In this document: positions 18,361 to 28,666 of the stretch, in pieces
Layout of the letters: each line of letters begins with the position of its first letter
Position numbering within the stretch: the first letter of the stretch is position 1
Source of the DNA: Mammaliicoccus fleurettii
GTDB lineage: Bacteria; Bacillota; Bacilli; Staphylococcales; Staphylococcaceae
Length of the DNA: 64,000 nucleotides
Assembly: GCF_003970575.1 (NCBI RefSeq)
Contig: NZ_RXWZ01000050.1
Coordinates: forward strand, 23,485 to 87,484
Reading direction: 5' to 3'
Translations under genes and position numbers: made by a program
The notes under the pieces: generated by a model
Databases searched by the model: none
What the model saw: the letters and a program-made list of their open reading frames with translations, nothing else
What the model was told of the DNA's origin: nothing

Positions 18361-18427
18361 ATAAAAGAAACGTGCAAGAAGTGTTCACAAAGGCAGCTAT
18401 TTTTCTTATTTATACCTATAACTTATT

Positions 18428-18456
18428 TTGTCATCATCCTAAAAAAATGCTATAGT
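18428..18456 (+). promoter_or_regulatory. Probable rho promoter
   Basis: TTGTCA (18428-18433) and TATAGT (18451-18456) are separated by 17 bp, about 70 bp before the rho start. Confidence 0.6.
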
Positions 18457-18524
18457 TTAAAGGCAGATTATAAATCTGGTATTACAATAAAAGAATTAGA
18501 TTTTAAGAAATGGGTGTCATAAAA

Positions 18525-19841
18525 ATGGCTGAAAGAGTTAGAACAAGTCCACAGTATGAATCGTTTCACGAATTATACAAGAATTATACAACTAAAGAAT
18601 TAACAACTAAGGCAAAAGAATTTAGAATAACAAATTATAGTAAATTAAATAAAAAAGAACTTGTCTTAGCTATTATGGAAGCTCAAATGGAGAAAGACGG
18701 TAATTACTATATGGAAGGTATCCTAGATGATATTCAACCAGATGGTTATGGTTTTCTTCGAACTGTAAATTATTCCAAAGGCGAGAAAGATATTTATATA
18801 TCTGCTAGTCAAATTAGACGTTTCGAAATTAAAAAAGGTGACAAAGTAACGGGTAAAGTTAGAAAGCCTAAAGAAAATGAAAAATATTATGGATTACTGC
18901 AAGTTGATTTTGTAAATGATCAAAATGCAGAAGAAGTAAAGAAAAGACCGCACTTTCAAGCATTAACTCCTCTATACCCACAAGAACGTATCCGATTAGA
19001 AACAACAGATAAAAAGCACTCAACAAGAATTATGGACTTAATTACTCCAATAGGTCTTGGTCAACGTGGCATGATTGTTGCACCTCCAAAAGCTGGTAAA
19101 ACTTCATTGCTTAAAGAAATTGCAAATGCAATTGCAATTAACCAACCTAAAGCAAAATTATTTATATTATTAATTGGAGAACGCCCAGAGGAAGTAACAG
19201 ATATAGAACGTTCAGTTGAACAAGCAGAAGTTGTTAACTCTACTTTTGATGAGCCACCTGAACACCATGTAAAAGTTGCAGAATTGTTATTGGAAAGAGC
19301 TAAACGTTTAGTTGAGATTGGTGAAGATGTTATTATTTTAATGGATTCACTCACAAGACTTGCTAGAGCTTATAATTTAGTCGTACCGCCAAGTGGTAGA
19401 ACACTATCTGGTGGTTTAGATCCGGCTTCACTTCATAGACCAAAACATTTCTTTGGAGCGGCAAGAAATATCGAAGCTGGAGGTAGTTTAACAATTCTAG
19501 CTACAGCTTTAGTTGAAACAGGATCACGTATGGATGATATGATTTATGAGGAATTTAAAGGTACAGGTAACATGGAACTTCATTTAGACCGTAAACTATC
19601 AGAAAAAAGAGTGTTTCCTGCTATTGACATTAGAAGAAGTTCTACTCGTAAAGAAGAATTGTTGTTAGAAACTAATGAACTTGAAATGATATGGCAATTA
19701 CGTAATTTATTTACGGATCAGAATGATTTTTCTGAAAGATTTATAAGAAAATTAAAACGTACTAAGTCTAATGCTGAATTCTTTGAAGTTTTAAGAAAAT
19801 CAATGGTTGAAAGTGCCAAGACAGGTAAACCGATTATATAA
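18525..19841 (+). CDS. rho: Transcription termination factor Rho
   Basis: Hexameric RNA-dependent ATPase that ends transcription. Visible parts are the N-terminal SAP-like helix region (1-50), the cold-shock-like RNA-binding domain (GYGFLR near residue 70), Walker [12 protein letters not shown], Walker [17 protein letters not shown] and the Q-loop region [14 protein letters not shown] chose ATG 18525 (438 residues, [14 protein letters not shown]), which agrees with the S. aureus protein as I recall it and has GGGTG 8 bases upstream; ATG 18510 adds only MGVIK. Confidence 0.96.
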   Translation: MAERVRTSPQYESFHELYKNYTTKELTTKAKEFRITNYSKLNKKELVLAIMEAQMEKDGNYYMEGILDDIQPDGYGFLRTVNYSKGEKDIYISASQIRRFEIKKGDKVTGKVRKPKENEKYYGLLQVDFVNDQNAEEVKKRPHFQALTPLYPQERIRLETTDKKHSTRIMDLITPIGLGQRGMIVAPPKAGKTSLLKEIANAIAINQPKAKLFILLIGERPEEVTDIERSVEQAEVVNSTFDEPPEHHVKVAELLLERAKRLVEIGEDVIILMDSLTRLARAYNLVVPPSGRTLSGGLDPASLHRPKHFFGAARNIEAGGSLTILATALVETGSRMDDMIYEEFKGTGNMELHLDRKLSEKRVFPAIDIRRSSTRKEELLLETNELEMIWQLRNLFTDQNDFSERFIRKLKRTKSNAEFFEVLRKSMVESAKTGKPII

Positions 19842-19849
19842 ATTTAAGG

Positions 19850-19878
19850 TTGCAATTTAATTCTTCAACATATATAAT
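19850..19878 (+). promoter_or_regulatory. rpmE2 promoter
   Basis: TTGCAA (19850-19855) and TATAAT (19873-19878) are exactly 17 bp apart, about 70 bp upstream of rpmE2. Confidence 0.65.
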
Positions 19879-19950
19879 ATGTAAGTATTGAGTGAATTAG
19901 TCACAAATAAACTCTGTTCCAGATGGTTCAGGGCAAAGGAGCTGAAAAAA

Positions 19951-20205
19951 ATGAAACAAGGAATTCATCCAGAGTATAATAAAGTTATCTTTTTAGATAC
20001 AACTACAGACTTCAAATTCTTAAGTGGTTCAACACGTAGTTCTAACGAAACTATGGAATGGGAAGATGGTAACGAATACCCAGTTATCCGTTTAGATATC
20101 TCTTCAGATTCACATCCATTCTATACAGGACGTCAAAAATTCGCATCTGCGGATGGTCGTGTGGAACGCTTCAACAAAAAATTTGGTTTCAAATCAAACA
20201 ACTAA
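19951..20205 (+). CDS. rpmE2: 50S ribosomal protein L31 type B
   Basis: A small ribosomal protein of the 50S subunit. The 84-residue sequence ([16 protein letters not shown]...) lacks the CxxC zinc ribbon of type-A L31, and carries the type-[17 protein letters not shown] stretch ([13 protein letters not shown]) and [12 protein letters not shown] end. The start is ATG 19951 with AAAGGAG upstream; longer in-frame extensions have no site and are not part of the family. Confidence 0.95.
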   Translation: MKQGIHPEYNKVIFLDTTTDFKFLSGSTRSSNETMEWEDGNEYPVIRLDISSDSHPFYTGRQKFASADGRVERFNKKFGFKSNN

Positions 20206-20218
20206 TTATGAAGCGAAT

Positions 20219-20249
20219 CAAGCATCCTTTTTTAAAGGATGCTTTTTTT
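20219..20249 (+). terminator. rpmE2 terminator
   Basis: AAGCATCCTTT and AAAGGATGCTT around a T-rich loop, followed by seven T. Confidence 0.88.
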
Positions 20250-20322
20250 GTAATTATTAATAAATATGTAAAAATAATATGATATAATTAAGCGATTATG
20301 TTGAAAAAGGTGGATAAGTAAT

Positions 20323-20922
20323 ATGTACGAAAATTACCATTCCGGATGGATAGAATGTATTTGCGGAAGCATGTTTAGTGGTAAGTCAGAAGAGCTTATA
20401 AGACGTCTGAGAAGAGGTTTATATGCTAAACAAAATGTAATAGTATTTAAACCATCTATCGATAATCGCTATAGTGAAGAAGCTGTAGTATCTCACAATG
20501 GCAACCAACTAGATGCAATAAGTATAGAGCACTCAAGTGAAATTTTACATCGTGATTTACAAGGTATTGATATAATTGGAATAGATGAAGTTCAATTTTT
20601 CGACAATGAAGTTGTGGAAGTAGCTCAAAAATTAGCAGAAGAGGGCTATCGTGTAGTTGTAGCAGGTTTAGACATGGACTTTAAAGGTGTACCTTTTGAA
20701 CCTATGCCTGAAATGATGGCAGTTGCTGAAATCGTTACAAAATTGCAAGCTGTTTGCGCAGTATGTGGTGCACCATCAAGTAGAACACAAAGATTAATAA
20801 ATGGTGAACCAGCTCATATTGATGATCCAATTATTTTAGTAGGAGCAGACGAAAGTTATGAACCGAGATGTAGAGATCATCATATAATAAGAACCGAAAC
20901 AAGGAGTGATATAAATGTTTGA
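20323..20922 (+). CDS. tdk: Thymidine kinase
   Basis: Salvages thymidine to dTMP. The type-II, 199-residue enzyme has P-loop [11 protein letters not shown] (about 16-26), the D-E-V-Q-F Walker B-like motif IGIDEVQFF and a C-terminal zinc site (CAVCGAP and PRCRDHH). AAGGTGG precedes the ATG. It overlaps prfA by 8 bp, so the two are translationally coupled; -10-like TATAAT lies at 20283-20288. Confidence 0.96.
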   Translation: MYENYHSGWIECICGSMFSGKSEELIRRLRRGLYAKQNVIVFKPSIDNRYSEEAVVSHNGNQLDAISIEHSSEILHRDLQGIDIIGIDEVQFFDNEVVEVAQKLAEEGYRVVVAGLDMDFKGVPFEPMPEMMAVAEIVTKLQAVCAVCGAPSSRTQRLINGEPAHIDDPIILVGADESYEPRCRDHHIIRTETRSDINV

Positions 20923-21991
20923 TCAATTAGAAATTGTTGAAAATAGATACGAACAGTTAAATGAATTGTTAAGCGATCCAGACGTAGTATCAGATACTGA
21001 CAAATTGAGAAAATACTCTAAAGAACAATCTGATTTACAAAAAACTGTCGATGTATATAGAACTTATAAATCTGTAAATGGTGACATTGAAGATGCTAAA
21101 TTAATGTTAGATGAAACTTCAGACAAAGAAGACCAAGAAATGTTGAAAGAAGAAATTAATAGTCTAACTAAACGTGTTCCAGAATTAGAATCAGAATTAA
21201 AATTATTATTGATTCCTAAAGACCCTAATGACGATAAAAACGTAATTATGGAAATTCGTGGTGCAGCTGGTGGGGATGAAGCAGCAATCTTTGCAGGTGA
21301 TTTATTTAGAATGTATTCTAGATTTGCAGAAGCTAATGGATATAAAATTGATGTTGTCGAAGAAAATATAAGCGATCATGGTGGATACAAAGAAGTGAGT
21401 TTCTCAATTCAAGGTAATGGTGCATTCAGTAAACTTAAATATGAGAATGGTGCGCATCGTGTACAACGTGTTCCAGAAACTGAATCAGGTGGCAGAATTC
21501 ATACATCGACTGCAACTGTTGCTGTATTACCAGAAGCAGAAGACGTTGAAATAGATATTAGAACTGAAGATTTGAAAATAGAAACTTATCGTTCAAGTGG
21601 TTCTGGTGGACAGCACGTTAACACAACAGATTCTGCAGTACGTATTACACATGTACCAACTGGAATAGTTGCTACATCATCAGAAAAATCACAAATTAAA
21701 AACCGTGAAAAAGCTTTTAAAGTATTGAAAGCTAGAGTTTACGATATGATGGTTCGAGAAGAAAATGCGAAATATGCTGAAAAGAGAAAATCAGCAGTAG
21801 GTACAGGGGACCGCTCTGAAAGAATAAGAACATATAATTATCCACAAAATAGAGTAACAGATCATCGTATAGGTCTAACTTTACAAAAATTAGATCAAAT
21901 AATGGAAGGTAAAGTTGACGAAATAATAGATGCATTAACAATGCATGAACAAACAGAGAAATTGGAAGAACTTAATAATGGACAATTATAA
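20915..21991 (+). CDS. prfA: Peptide chain release factor 1
   Basis: Recognises UAA and UAG stop codons and releases the peptide. The GGQ motif ([10 protein letters not shown]) near residue 230 and the codon-reading PxT motif, here PET in QRVPETES, identify RF1 rather than RF2. The 358-residue length is standard. AAGGAG lies upstream. The downstream gene methylates this GGQ glutamine and overlaps it by 14 bp. Confidence 0.97.
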   Translation: MFDQLEIVENRYEQLNELLSDPDVVSDTDKLRKYSKEQSDLQKTVDVYRTYKSVNGDIEDAKLMLDETSDKEDQEMLKEEINSLTKRVPELESELKLLLIPKDPNDDKNVIMEIRGAAGGDEAAIFAGDLFRMYSRFAEANGYKIDVVEENISDHGGYKEVSFSIQGNGAFSKLKYENGAHRVQRVPETESGGRIHTSTATVAVLPEAEDVEIDIRTEDLKIETYRSSGSGGQHVNTTDSAVRITHVPTGIVATSSEKSQIKNREKAFKVLKARVYDMMVREENAKYAEKRKSAVGTGDRSERIRTYNYPQNRVTDHRIGLTLQKLDQIMEGKVDEIIDALTMHEQTEKLEELNNGQL

Positions 21992-22832
21992 TTTTCAATT
22001 GTTATTAAAAGAAACTTATGATGAATTATCAGCACGAGGGTTTGAAACCTCTCGTGCTGATTGGCTATTAGAAGATATTACTAGGATGTCGAGAACCGAA
22101 ATAGCTTTAAATTTTCAAGAAAAAGTACCTGAAAACATACTGAGTGAATATTTGTCTTATAGAGAACGTATGTATAAAGGAGAACCTGTACAATATATTG
22201 CTGGATTTGCGGAGTTCTATGGTAGGAAATTTAAAGTAAACAAAGATGTGTTGATACCAAGACCAGAAACTGAAGAACTTGTATATCAAACTCTACAAAA
22301 GATTCATAAGAAGCATTTAGTCTTGTGCGATATTGGTACTGGATCTGGAGCGATAGCTATTTCATTAAAAAAAGAGCGACCGGATTTGTCAGTTATAGCA
22401 ACTGATATTAGTCCTAATGCAATAGCAATAGCAAAAGAAAATGCAAAACTTTTAGAAACTGAAGTTGAATTTTTATTAGGAGAATCTCTAAAGCCACTTA
22501 TTGATAGAAATATTCAAGTGGATATTTTAGTATCTAACCCTCCTTATATTTCATATGACGAGCAAAATCAAATGGCTGAGACTGTATTAGATTACGAACC
22601 GCATTTAGCTTTGTTTGCTCATGATGATGGGTTAGCTATATATAAAGACATTCTATCGAATCTTGATAAAGTAATAACACAAGGTGGACTTGTTATATTT
22701 GAAATAGGTTATTTGCAAGGTGATATATTAAAAACTTACATTCAAGAAAATTATAATATAGAAAACTTAGAAATTATCAAAGATATAAATCAAAACAATC
22801 GTATGATACAATTTAATTGGATAAATCAATAA
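21978..22832 (+). CDS. prmC: Release factor glutamine methyltransferase
   Basis: Transfers methyl from SAM to the Gln of the GGQ motif in release factors. The 284-residue protein shows the SAM-binding [14 protein letters not shown], the substrate-binding VSNPPYIS (NPPY) and an N-terminal helical domain. ATG 21978 is inside the prfA end; longer frames upstream overlap prfA further without a site. Confidence 0.95.
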   Translation: MDNYNFQLLLKETYDELSARGFETSRADWLLEDITRMSRTEIALNFQEKVPENILSEYLSYRERMYKGEPVQYIAGFAEFYGRKFKVNKDVLIPRPETEELVYQTLQKIHKKHLVLCDIGTGSGAIAISLKKERPDLSVIATDISPNAIAIAKENAKLLETEVEFLLGESLKPLIDRNIQVDILVSNPPYISYDEQNQMAETVLDYEPHLALFAHDDGLAIYKDILSNLDKVITQGGLVIFEIGYLQGDILKTYIQENYNIENLEIIKDINQNNRMIQFNWINQ

Positions 22833-22890
22833 AAGTTATACACGAAATGACTGGAGTTATCCACATTGTGTGTATAACTTTTATTTTTAT
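22831..22890 (+). terminator. Long-loop hairpin with T-rich tail after prmC
   Basis: AAAAGTTATACAC (22831-22843) pairs perfectly over 13 bp with GTGTATAACTTTT (22870-22882), followed by ATTTTTAT. The 26-base loop is long for a terminator and contains a DnaA-box sequence. Confidence 0.5.
22857..22865 (+). promoter_or_regulatory. Consensus DnaA box
   Basis: TTATCCACA, exact consensus, in the prmC-sua5 gap. A one-mismatch box in the opposite orientation, TGTGTATAA, begins 12 bp later at 22869. Confidence 0.5.
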
Positions 22891-22923
22891 ATAATAAATG
22901 CTTTAAAGAAGGGAAGAAATGCC

Positions 22924-23970
22924 TTGGAAACATACGTTTGGGATGTGCGTAAGTATGTTCACAACTTACAAAGTTATCCACAAATCAATCAAATCGTTGA
23001 AGGATATCGACAAAATGAGCTTATCGCATTACCTACTGAAACTGTGTATGGTTTAGGCGCAAATGCTAAAGATGAACAAGCAGTAAAAAAAATATATATA
23101 GCAAAAGGGAGACCTTCAGATAATCCACTAATTATTCATATTCATGATAAATCACAGTTAAATGATTTCACTCAAAATATATCAAAAGAAGCAGAAATAT
23201 TAATGGATGCTTTTTGGCCAGGGCCGATATCATTTATAGTTCCGTATAAAAAAGGATTTTTAAGTGATCGAGTAACAGGAGGTTTAAATTCAGTAGCGGT
23301 ACGTATGCCAAGTCATATTATTGGTAGAGAAATACTGCAATTGACTAATTTACCTATCGCAGCACCAAGTGCAAATGTTAGTGGCAGACCATCTCCTACT
23401 AAATTTGAACATGTGAAGCATGATTTAGAAGGTAGAATTTTTGGGATTATTCAAGCGGAAGACGTAGATGAAGGTATTGAAAGTACAGTAATAGATTGTA
23501 CAAGTTTCCCTTTTAAAATAGCTAGACCAGGATCAATAACGACTGAGATGATTAATGATGCATTACCTAATAGTGTTGTTAATGAAAAAATGGATATAGA
23601 GAAACCAATAGCACCTGGAATGAAATATAAACATTATGCACCTTCACAACCAGTTACATTGGTTGAAGGAGGTATAACTAAACCGATTAAAAGTTCAGTA
23701 TATAAAGATGAGAGAATAGCTGTTATTGGACCTAAAAGTATAGAATCACTTATTTCAGAAGAAATGATTTTTATACCATTAGGAAAAAATGCAAAAGATA
23801 TTAAAGGTGCGCATCACGATTTATATGATGCTTTAAGAATAGCTGACCAACTTATAGATATAGATAAAATATTAATAAGTGGATATATTCGAAATGAATC
23901 TACCGTTGCATTAATGAACAGAATAGATAAAGCAAGTGGCCATAATATAAAAGGAGAAGATGAATTGTGA
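22924..23970 (+). CDS. sua5: L-threonylcarbamoyladenylate synthase (Sua5/YwlC)
   Basis: Makes threonylcarbamoyl-AMP from threonine, bicarbonate and ATP for the t6A37 tRNA modification. The 348-residue long form has an N-terminal YrdC domain (LPTETVYGLGANA, KGRPSDNPL, APSANVSGRPSPT) and a C-terminal Sua5 domain from about residue 220. I chose the TTG at 22924 (M-ETYVWDVRKY), seven bases after GGGAAG; this matches the staphylococcal MDTKIWDVR start as I recall it, and the upstream extension would run through the hairpin. Its stop overlaps the next GTG start. Confidence 0.92.
   Translation: METYVWDVRKYVHNLQSYPQINQIVEGYRQNELIALPTETVYGLGANAKDEQAVKKIYIAKGRPSDNPLIIHIHDKSQLNDFTQNISKEAEILMDAFWPGPISFIVPYKKGFLSDRVTGGLNSVAVRMPSHIIGREILQLTNLPIAAPSANVSGRPSPTKFEHVKHDLEGRIFGIIQAEDVDEGIESTVIDCTSFPFKIARPGSITTEMINDALPNSVVNEKMDIEKPIAPGMKYKHYAPSQPVTLVEGGITKPIKSSVYKDERIAVIGPKSIESLISEEMIFIPLGKNAKDIKGAHHDLYDALRIADQLIDIDKILISGYIRNESTVALMNRIDKASGHNIKGEDEL
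22974..22982 (+). promoter_or_regulatory. Consensus DnaA box inside the 5' end of sua5
   Basis: A second exact TTATCCACA, 117 bp after the first. Confidence 0.45.
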
Positions 23971-24383
23971 AAATAGTTTTTATTTGTACTGGAAATACAT
24001 GTAGAAGTCCTTTAGCTGAAGCCATTGCTAAAGACATAAAACCAAACTATGACATTCAGTCAAGGGGAATTTCTGCATTTGAGGGTACACCTATTTCGAT
24101 ACAATCTATGGAAATAATTATGAATAATAATTTACCGGTTCCTGGAACAGCCCAACAGTTTTCAGCAAGTGATTTAGATGCAGATCTAATACTAACTATG
24201 ACTGAATCCCATAAACTGATTTTAGAGTCACAATTTAATCATGGAAATATTCATACACTAAAAGAGTATGTAAAAGGTGAAAAAGGAGATATTTCTGATC
24301 CTTATGGGCGACCACAAAATATTTATCAAAATACTTATGAAGAACTGAGTATTCTCATAAAAGAATTATTACAGAGTAGTTAA
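23967..24383 (+). CDS. ywlE: Low-molecular-weight phosphatase, probable protein-arginine phosphatase (YwlE/PtpB)
   Basis: A 138-residue LMW-PTP fold. The P-loop is CTGNTCRSP (C7 to R13) and the general-acid loop is SDPYGR. Threonine after the Asn (NTCRS) in place of the usual Ile (NICRS) is the residue known to shift YwlE from tyrosine to arginine phosphate, so it should reverse McsB arginine marks. The start is GTG overlapping the sua5 TGA, with GGAG ten bases upstream. Confidence 0.88.
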   Translation: MKIVFICTGNTCRSPLAEAIAKDIKPNYDIQSRGISAFEGTPISIQSMEIIMNNNLPVPGTAQQFSASDLDADLILTMTESHKLILESQFNHGNIHTLKEYVKGEKGDISDPYGRPQNIYQNTYEELSILIKELLQSS

Positions 24384-24469
24384 GAATTCAAATAATTTGC
24401 AGAATACCTATAACACACATAGAAAATACGTTATAATATTAATGTATAAACAAATTGGGAGGTGGGAAG

Positions 24470-24907
24470 ATGAAAGTAGCTATTGCAGCAGACCATGGTG
24501 GCTTTGAATACAAAGAAGCAATAAAAAGATTACTTGATGAAATGAACATTGAATATAAAGACTTTGGTACACATGAAGGTGAATCAGTAGATTATCCTGA
24601 TTATGCAAGACCGGTATCAGAAAGTGTTGCAGATGGAACATTTGATAAAGGAATTTTGATTTGTGGAACTGGAATTGGTATGTCTATTGCTTCGAACAAG
24701 GTAAAGGGGATTCGTTGTGCACTTGTGCATGATGTTTTTACCGCAGAAGTTACGAGACAACATAATGATTCTAATGTATTAGCAATGGGCCAACGTGTTA
24801 TAGGCGAAGGTTTGGCACTTCTCATCGTCAAAACTTGGTTAACAAGTGAATTCGAAGGCGGAAGACACCAACGACGTATAGATAAGATTGAAGGCGGTTG
24901 TTCATGA
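24470..24907 (+). CDS. rpiB: Ribose-5-phosphate isomerase B / RpiB-LacAB family
   Basis: Interconverts ribose 5-phosphate and ribulose 5-phosphate. The 145-residue protein opens with [18 protein letters not shown] and has [21 protein letters not shown] (split: [10 protein letters not shown] then NKVKGIR), with the catalytic Cys of the RpiB group. The start is ATG 24470 after a strong GGGAGGTGGG; a TATAAT at 24432-24437 suggests its own promoter. It overlaps the next gene by 4 bp. The ywlE-ywlF-ywlG-glyA-upp order equals that of Bacillus. Confidence 0.9.
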   Translation: MKVAIAADHGGFEYKEAIKRLLDEMNIEYKDFGTHEGESVDYPDYARPVSESVADGTFDKGILICGTGIGMSIASNKVKGIRCALVHDVFTAEVTRQHNDSNVLAMGQRVIGEGLALLIVKTWLTSEFEGGRHQRRIDKIEGGCS

Positions 24908-25428
24908 TTAAGCATTTAAAACAATTATTGGATGAGCTTAATTCAATTGGATTCTTTAATAAGAATGAACTATGCATCATCGGTTGTTCCACTTCAGAGG
25001 TAAGAGGTTCTAAAATTGGATCAGATGGATCAATCGAAATAGCTAAAGAACTGTTTGATAGTCTTGAATTGATACATAAAGAGACAGGTGTTCGTTTTGC
25101 TTTTCAAGGTTGTGAGCATATTAATCGTGCTATTACTATAGAACGTGAAGTATTCGATGCTTATTCAATGGCCGAAGTTTCTGTTATACCTCAAGTGAAC
25201 GCTGGAGGAAGTTTATCAACCTATGCTTATCAACACATGAAAGACCCAGTTGTTGTTGAACACATTCAATGCGATAAAGGCATTGATATTGGTCAGACAT
25301 TAATTGGTATGCATTTAAAGCACGTCGCAGTACCGATATCTATTGATACTAAAAATATCGGAGAAGCTATTGTTACAGTAGCTAAAAGTCGCCCCAAGCT
25401 AATTGGTGGCGCAAGAGCTAAGTATTAA
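24904..25428 (+). CDS. UPF0340 / DUF436 family protein (YwlG-like)
   Basis: A 174-residue conserved soluble protein of unknown function. Family features include [17 protein letters not shown] near residue 20 and [19 protein letters not shown]. The start ATG 24904 overlaps the rpiB stop (ATGA) and follows GAAGGCGG. Always found upstream of glyA in this group; no activity can be deduced. Confidence 0.85.
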   Translation: MIKHLKQLLDELNSIGFFNKNELCIIGCSTSEVRGSKIGSDGSIEIAKELFDSLELIHKETGVRFAFQGCEHINRAITIEREVFDAYSMAEVSVIPQVNAGGSLSTYAYQHMKDPVVVEHIQCDKGIDIGQTLIGMHLKHVAVPISIDTKNIGEAIVTVAKSRPKLIGGARAKY

Positions 25429-25452
25429 ATTCTTAAAAGTGAGGGATTGTAC

Positions 25453-26694
25453 ATGTCATTAATTAAAAAGCAAGACGAAGAACTTTTCAAAGCAATGGAA
25501 AAAGAGTTTGATAGACAGAATAATAATATTGAACTAATAGCATCTGAGAATTTTGTTTCTGAAGCAGTAATGGAAGCTCAAGGTTCTGTGTTAACAAACA
25601 AATATGCAGAAGGTTATCCTGGTCGTCGTTATTATGGTGGCTGTGACTATGTTGATATCGTGGAAAATTTAGCGCGTGATAGAGCTAAAGCACTTTTCGG
25701 TGGAGACCATGTTAATGTACAACCTCATTCAGGATCACAAGCGAATATGGCTGTGTACTTTGTAGCTTTAGAGCCTGGTGATACTGTGCTTGGAATGAAC
25801 TTAAGTCATGGAGGACACTTAACTCATGGATCTAAAGTTAACTTTAGTGGGAAGTTATATAACTTTGTAGAGTATGGTGTTTCTAAAGAAGATGAACAAA
25901 TCGACTATGATGAAATTTTGAAAGTAGCAAAAGAAGCAAAACCAAAATTAATTGTCGCTGGTGCATCTGCTTACCCAAGACAAATTGATTTTAAACGATT
26001 TAAAGAAATTGCAGATGAAGTTGGCGCTAAATTAATGGTAGATATGGCACATATCGCTGGTTTAGTAGCAGCTGGTTTACACCAAAATCCTGTAGAATTT
26101 GCTGACTTTGTTACTACAACTACGCATAAAACATTAAGAGGACCAAGAGGGGGCATGATTTTCTGTAAAGAAGAATATGCTAAAGAAATTGATAAAACAA
26201 TTTTCCCTGGAATACAAGGTGGTCCATTAATGCATGTTATCGCAGGGAAAGCTGTTTCATTTGGAGAAGCATTAGAACCAGAATTTAAGGAATACCAAAA
26301 ACAAGTAATTAAGAATGCTCAAAAATTAGCTGCAACATTAGAAGAAGAAGGTTTACGAATTGTATCTGGAGGTACTGATAATCATTTAATCTGTGTAGAT
26401 GTTAAAGGTTCACTTGGTATAACAGGTAAGTTAGCTGAAAATACATTAGATGAAATAGGTATTACATGTAATAAAAACACAATACCTTTTGACCAAGAGA
26501 AACCTTTCGTAACAAGTGGTGTTCGTCTTGGAACACCAGCTGTTACTTCACGTGGATTCGATGAAGAAGCAGTTGAAGAAGTGGGTCGCATTATAGCATT
26601 AGTGCTAAAAAACCCAGAAGATGAACAAACATTGAAAGAAGCACATGAACGTGTATTATCATTAACTTCTAAGTTCCCACTTTACAACAAATAA
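25453..26694 (+). CDS. glyA: Serine hydroxymethyltransferase
   Basis: PLP enzyme that converts serine and tetrahydrofolate to glycine and methylene-THF. The 413-residue protein carries the PLP lysine K226 in [24 protein letters not shown] and [12 protein letters not shown] 25453 is preceded by GTGAGGGA. It lies 24 bp from the UPF0340 gene and 22 bp from upp, consistent with one transcript. Confidence 0.97.
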   Translation: MSLIKKQDEELFKAMEKEFDRQNNNIELIASENFVSEAVMEAQGSVLTNKYAEGYPGRRYYGGCDYVDIVENLARDRAKALFGGDHVNVQPHSGSQANMAVYFVALEPGDTVLGMNLSHGGHLTHGSKVNFSGKLYNFVEYGVSKEDEQIDYDEILKVAKEAKPKLIVAGASAYPRQIDFKRFKEIADEVGAKLMVDMAHIAGLVAAGLHQNPVEFADFVTTTTHKTLRGPRGGMIFCKEEYAKEIDKTIFPGIQGGPLMHVIAGKAVSFGEALEPEFKEYQKQVIKNAQKLAATLEEEGLRIVSGGTDNHLICVDVKGSLGITGKLAENTLDEIGITCNKNTIPFDQEKPFVTSGVRLGTPAVTSRGFDEEAVEEVGRIIALVLKNPEDEQTLKEAHERVLSLTSKFPLYNK

Positions 26695-26716
26695 ATATTT
26701 ATTGGAGGCTAGACTT

Positions 26717-27346
26717 ATGGGTAAAGTACATGTTTTTGATCATCCATTAATTCAGCATAAATTGAGTTATATTCGTGATCAAAAAACTGGCACTAAGGAG
26801 TTTAGAGAGCTTGTCGACGAAGTAGGTATGCTTATGGCATATGAAGTTACAAGAGATTTCGAAACGAAAGAAGTCGAAATTGAGACACCAGTAACTAAGA
26901 TGAAAGCTCAAAGATTATCTGGTAAGAAATTAGCGCTTATTCCTATTTTACGTGCAGGATTAGGCATGACTGACGGTATAATGAAGCTTGTTCCAGCTGC
27001 AAGAGTTGGACATGTCGGTTTATACCGTGATCCTGAAACATTAGAAGCTGTAGAATATTTTGTGAAATTACCACAAGATATAGAAGAAAGAGAAATAATT
27101 GTAGTAGATCCTATGCTTGCTACTGGTGCATCAGCAATCGAAGCGATTCAGTCATTAAAGAATCGTGGAGCAAATAAAATACGTTTTATGGGCTTAATTG
27201 CTGCACCTGAAGGGGTTAAAGCATTACAAGAAGCGCATGATGACGTAGATATTTACATTGCTGCATTAGATGAAAAATTAGATGACCATGCTTATATAAC
27301 ACCTGGTTTAGGTGATGCTGGTGATCGATTATTTGGCACTAAATAA
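26717..27346 (+). CDS. upp: Uracil phosphoribosyltransferase
   Basis: Salvages uracil to UMP with PRPP. The 209-residue protein has the PRPP loop [13 protein letters not shown] and [11 protein letters not shown] 26717 follows TTGGAGG by 9 bases; the TTG at 26702 belongs to the binding site. It sits between glyA and mnaA. Confidence 0.96.
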   Translation: MGKVHVFDHPLIQHKLSYIRDQKTGTKEFRELVDEVGMLMAYEVTRDFETKEVEIETPVTKMKAQRLSGKKLALIPILRAGLGMTDGIMKLVPAARVGHVGLYRDPETLEAVEYFVKLPQDIEEREIIVVDPMLATGASAIEAIQSLKNRGANKIRFMGLIAAPEGVKALQEAHDDVDIYIAALDEKLDDHAYITPGLGDAGDRLFGTK

Positions 27347-27367
27347 TATTAGGAGGATTTTATTACA

Positions 27368-28504
27368 ATGAAGAAAATTATGACAATATTTGGTACGCGA
27401 CCTGAAGCCATCAAAATGGCACCTTTAGTTTTAGAGTTAAAAAATGATCCGGAGTTACAACCAATTGTAGTTGTAACTGCTCAACATAGAGAAATGCTAG
27501 ATTCAGTTCTAGAAACATTCGACATTACTCCAGATTATGATTTAAACATTATGAAACAAGGTCAAACACTATCTGAGGTAACATCTAGAGTGTTAGGTGG
27601 ACTTGAAAGTGTTATTCAAGAAGCGAAACCAGATATGATATTGGTACATGGAGATACAACAACTACTTTTGCAGGCAGTTTAGCAGCTTTTTATAATGAA
27701 GTTGCAATTGGCCATGTAGAAGCAGGGTTAAGAACTTGGAATAAATACTCTCCATTCCCAGAAGAAATGAATCGACAAATGACGGGGGTCCTTGCTGATT
27801 TACACTTCTCACCAACTGATCAGTCTAAACATAATTTACTTCAGGAAAATAAAAAAGAGGAATCTATTGTTGTTACAGGTAATACAGCTATTGATGCGTT
27901 ATCTACTACTGTAAGTGATGATTACGAAAGTGATATCATTAATCGTCATAAAGGTAAACGTATCGTATTATTAACTGCACATAGACGTGAGAACATTGGT
28001 AAACCTATGGAGAACATTTTTAAAGCTGTTAGACAAATCGTTGAAGAGCATGAAGATGTTGTAGTAGTTTATCCAATGCACAAAAATCCAAAAGTTAGAA
28101 ATATTGCCAATCAAATTTTGAGTGATCATGAGCGTATAGAATTGATAGAGCCTTTAGAAGTTATAGATTTCCATAACTTTGCTGCAAACTCACACTTAAT
28201 CCTTACAGATTCAGGTGGTGTACAAGAAGAAGCGCCATCATTAGGTAAACCAGTACTTGTCTTAAGAGATACAACTGAGAGACCTGAAGGCGTTGAAGCG
28301 GGTACATTAAAACTTGTAGGAATAGAGCAAGACAATGTTTATAAAGAAACGAAAACATTGTTAACTGATCAAGCATTATACGAAAGAATGAGCATTGCTC
28401 AAAATCCATATGGTGATGGAAAAGCTTCTAAGAGAATTTGTGAAAATATTAAATATTATTTTGATATTTTGACAGAAGCACCAGAACCATTTAAAACAAA
28501 ATAA
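27368..28504 (+). CDS. mnaA: UDP-N-acetylglucosamine 2-epimerase (non-hydrolysing)
   Basis: Forms UDP-ManNAc from UDP-GlcNAc, the precursor of the wall teichoic acid linkage unit. The 378-residue GT-B fold shows MTIFGTRPEAIKMAP, HGDTTTTFAG, HVEAGLRT and the C-terminal DSGGVQEEAPSLGKPVLVLR active-site stretch (DSGGVQEEAP). TAGGAGG precedes the ATG. It is the last gene before the atp promoter region. Confidence 0.96.
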   Translation: MKKIMTIFGTRPEAIKMAPLVLELKNDPELQPIVVVTAQHREMLDSVLETFDITPDYDLNIMKQGQTLSEVTSRVLGGLESVIQEAKPDMILVHGDTTTTFAGSLAAFYNEVAIGHVEAGLRTWNKYSPFPEEMNRQMTGVLADLHFSPTDQSKHNLLQENKKEESIVVTGNTAIDALSTTVSDDYESDIINRHKGKRIVLLTAHRRENIGKPMENIFKAVRQIVEEHEDVVVVYPMHKNPKVRNIANQILSDHERIELIEPLEVIDFHNFAANSHLILTDSGGVQEEAPSLGKPVLVLRDTTERPEGVEAGTLKLVGIEQDNVYKETKTLLTDQALYERMSIAQNPYGDGKASKRICENIKYYFDILTEAPEPFKTK

Positions 28505-28520
28505 TAAAAGTGGTGGTTTG

Positions 28521-28582
28521 TGTCAATTCTGTGACAAATAAATGACAAAAAAATATTTTCTATTTTTGTCATAGTATTGACA
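28521..28582. promoter_or_regulatory. Array of TGACA/TGTCA half-sites upstream of the atp promoter
   Basis: TGTCA at 28521, TGACA at 28532 and 28543, TGTCA at 28567 and TGACA at 28578. Three of the steps are exactly 11 bp. The central pair forms the dyad ATGACAAAAA-N10/11-TTTTTGTCAT (28542-28572), a possible activator or repressor site. Confidence 0.4.
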
Positions 28583-28605
28583 CTATAGGGCCACTATATT
28601 ATCAT
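28577..28605 (+). promoter_or_regulatory. atp operon promoter
   Basis: TTGACA (28577-28582, perfect) and TATCAT (28600-28605) are exactly 17 bp apart, 61 bp before the atpI start. Confidence 0.75.
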
Positions 28606-28666
28606 GAAAATTGTGTGATGAAACGGTTTTCAAAGATATACCACTTATTTAAGGAGTTTCAGCTGA

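Noticed and set aside
22857..22982. Replication origin at the DnaA-box cluster
   Set aside because: dnaA, dnaN and an AT-rich unwinding region are absent and the genes are those of a non-origin locus; only a DnaA-binding cluster is supported.
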